Shown here: piece by piece, positions 62,759 to 64,000 of the stretch | Position numbering within the stretch: position 1 is the first letter of the stretch | How the letters are laid out: each line of letters begins with the position of its first letter | Assembly (NCBI RefSeq): GCF_022352055.1 | Contig: NZ_JAKRWM010000002.1 | Span: 62,001-126,000, forward strand | DNA from: Cohnella mopanensis | Lineage (GTDB): Bacteria; Bacillota; Bacilli; Paenibacillales; Paenibacillaceae | DNA: 64,000 nt | Reading direction: 5' to 3' | Notes under the pieces: model-generated | Told to the model about the DNA's origin: nothing | What the model saw: the letters and a program-made list of their open reading frames with translations, nothing else | The model's database searches: none | Position numbers and translations under genes: made by a program

Positions 62759-63955
62759 ATGAACTATCAATTTTCGAAGAGACTGGATACGTTCTCATCG
62801 TCGGCCGTTCGGGAAATTCTGAAGCTGACGCAGAAGAAATCGATTATTTCATTCGCTGGAGGCTTGCCGGCTGAAGAGCATTTTCCGGTCGCGGCGATCG
62901 GGGAAGCCTTCGAGCGGGTGCTTGCCGCAGGCAATAAAGCGTTGCAATACGGATTGACCGAAGGTTACTTGCCGCTTCGCGAAAGCATCTGCAAATGGAT
63001 GGGACGCAAAGGGATTACAGTCACGCCTGACGATATGCTGCTGACGACAGGCTCGCAGCAAGCTATCGATCTGCTCGCTCGCATTTATATCGATGCCGGC
63101 GACGTTATCCTGGTCGAGAAGCCGACCTACCTGTCAGCTTTGCAAGTATTCCGCTCTTACGGAGCAAAGCTCGTTTCCGTCGATGCGGACGAGAACGGCA
63201 TGGTGCTTGACGACTTAGAAGCTAAGCTTAAGGAATACAAGCCCAAACTAGTATATGTCATTCCTACATTCTCGAATCCGACGGGCAAAGCTTGGAGCTT
63301 GGAACGCCGTCATGGCGTTATTAAGCTATGTCGGGCGAGCGATGCACTTATTCTTGAGGACGATCCGTACGGCGAGCTGAAGTTCGGGGACGCATCGGTA
63401 ACGTATCCGTCGCTGTTCTCGTTAGACCAGCACCCGAAAGGTTCGTGCGTCGTGTACACGAGCACATTCTCCAAAACCGTAGCTCCAGCGTTACGCACAG
63501 GATGGGTAATGGGCGATCCTGATCTTATTCGCCATATGGCCCGGGCCAAACAAGCGGCAGATTTGCATTCCAGCTCGCTGGATCAACAGACGCTGTATCA
63601 GCTTATGGAGCATTTCGATCTCGACGGGCATATCGAGTTCGTTCGCAAGGAGTACGAAAGTCGTATGCGACAGATGGCTGACCTGTTACACGAACAGCAA
63701 TGGCCGGGCGTCGTCTGGAACGAGCCGAAGGGCGGCATGTTCTTCTGGCTCGAGCTGCCGAAATCGATCGATACCGGCGACCTGCTCAAGACAGCCGTCG
63801 ATCTGGACGTGGCCTTCGTTCCGGGAGTCTCCTTCTTCGCGGATAGCTCCGGAACGAACACGATGCGCCTTAACTTCACGCACAATGACTTCGAGAGAAC
63901 GATCATTGGGATGAAGCGCCTGAATCAGGCGATGGAAAGCGTATTGGTGAAATAG
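62759..63955 (+). CDS. PLP-dependent aminotransferase, fold type I (LysN/2-aminoadipate aminotransferase-like)
   Basis: A 398-residue enzyme with the MocR-type aminotransferase domain but no helix-turn-helix. ISFAGGLPAEEHFPVAAIGE and LQYGLTEGYLPLRESI are typical; the PLP lysine is in TSTFSKTVAPALRTGW. Such enzymes transaminate 2-aminoadipate, branched-chain or aromatic amino acids. It lies directly after leuA, so transfer of nitrogen to branched-chain keto acids is plausible. No clear ribosome site beyond GGGGAT is seen before ATG 62759. Confidence 0.9.
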   Translation: MNYQFSKRLDTFSSSAVREILKLTQKKSIISFAGGLPAEEHFPVAAIGEAFERVLAAGNKALQYGLTEGYLPLRESICKWMGRKGITVTPDDMLLTTGSQQAIDLLARIYIDAGDVILVEKPTYLSALQVFRSYGAKLVSVDADENGMVLDDLEAKLKEYKPKLVYVIPTFSNPTGKAWSLERRHGVIKLCRASDALILEDDPYGELKFGDASVTYPSLFSLDQHPKGSCVVYTSTFSKTVAPALRTGWVMGDPDLIRHMARAKQAADLHSSSLDQQTLYQLMEHFDLDGHIEFVRKEYESRMRQMADLLHEQQWPGVVWNEPKGGMFFWLELPKSIDTGDLLKTAVDLDVAFVPGVSFFADSSGTNTMRLNFTHNDFERTIIGMKRLNQAMESVLVK

Positions 63956-64000
63956 CTGACAGATTCAAGCGGTGGGCAGGAGCTTCCTGTTCATCGCTTT

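Overview
The window comes from a Gram-positive Bacillota chromosome, most likely Paenibacillaceae (Paenibacillus or Cohnella). Evidence: Shine-Dalgarno sites of the AGGAGG/AAGGGGGG type with several TTG and GTG starts, LplB/YtcP/YesN/YesM-type sugar uptake loci, Gly/Ser/Pro-rich lipoprotein linkers, a T-box-controlled ilvB-ilvN-ilvC-leuA locus, and an infC-rpmI-rplT operon whose infC begins with AUU. No rRNA, tRNA, CRISPR array, insertion sequence or phage gene was recognised.

Layout. 1-9.2 kb: an edge-truncated glutaminase A-like gene facing an AraC regulator, then a carbohydrate ABC importer (two permeases and a lipoprotein binding protein) and a YesN/YesM two-component system; the kinase gene is interrupted by a -1 frameshift in a nine-T run. 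9.2-9.9 kb: a gap with possible coding debris. 9.9-20.3 kb: a large (alpha/alpha)6-type glycosidase facing a second AraC regulator, a lipoprotein, a GH1 beta-glucosidase, a B12-binding radical SAM protein, an aldo/keto reductase and an acetylxylan-esterase-type hydrolase. 20.3-33.7 kb: moaB and a TetR regulator facing an organosulfur-type locus: HpaB-like monooxygenase, DszC-like oxygenase, a MetQNI-type importer, two DszA/NtaA-like LLM monooxygenases, a fusion of a binding-protein/desulfinase-like domain with a DszC-like domain, an aldo/keto reductase and a free methionine-R-sulfoxide reductase.

33.7-43.6 kb: manA, a VOC protein and the tRNA-modification pair mnmL-mnmM; a small unknown protein; a YtrA-type GntR regulator with an ABC transporter and a clear palindromic operator; a YitT protein; a KhtT/KhtU potassium/proton antiporter pair; and a PAP2 phosphatase. 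43.7-48.5 kb: a surface redox module made of two CuA-motif lipoproteins, a PQQ-type beta-propeller lipoprotein with a lanthanide-dehydrogenase-like Asp-Tyr-Asp motif, a third lipoprotein and a MarR regulator. Matching palindromes lie just downstream of two divergent sigma-A-like promoters. 48.7-57.2 kb: trmB, PAP2, two glycosyltransferases, infC-rpmI-rplT with a leader attenuator and a structured insert before rplT, an isolated binding protein, a Gly/Phe-rich small protein and a GNAT enzyme. 57.3-64 kb: T-box, ilvB, ilvN, ilvC, leuA and an aminotransferase, a branched-chain amino acid locus.

The parts most worth study are the PQQ/CuA lipoprotein module with its operator architecture, and the organosulfur locus with its cysteine-free desulfinase-like/monooxygenase fusion. 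Assignments rest on motif recognition in the translated sequence; no database search was run.
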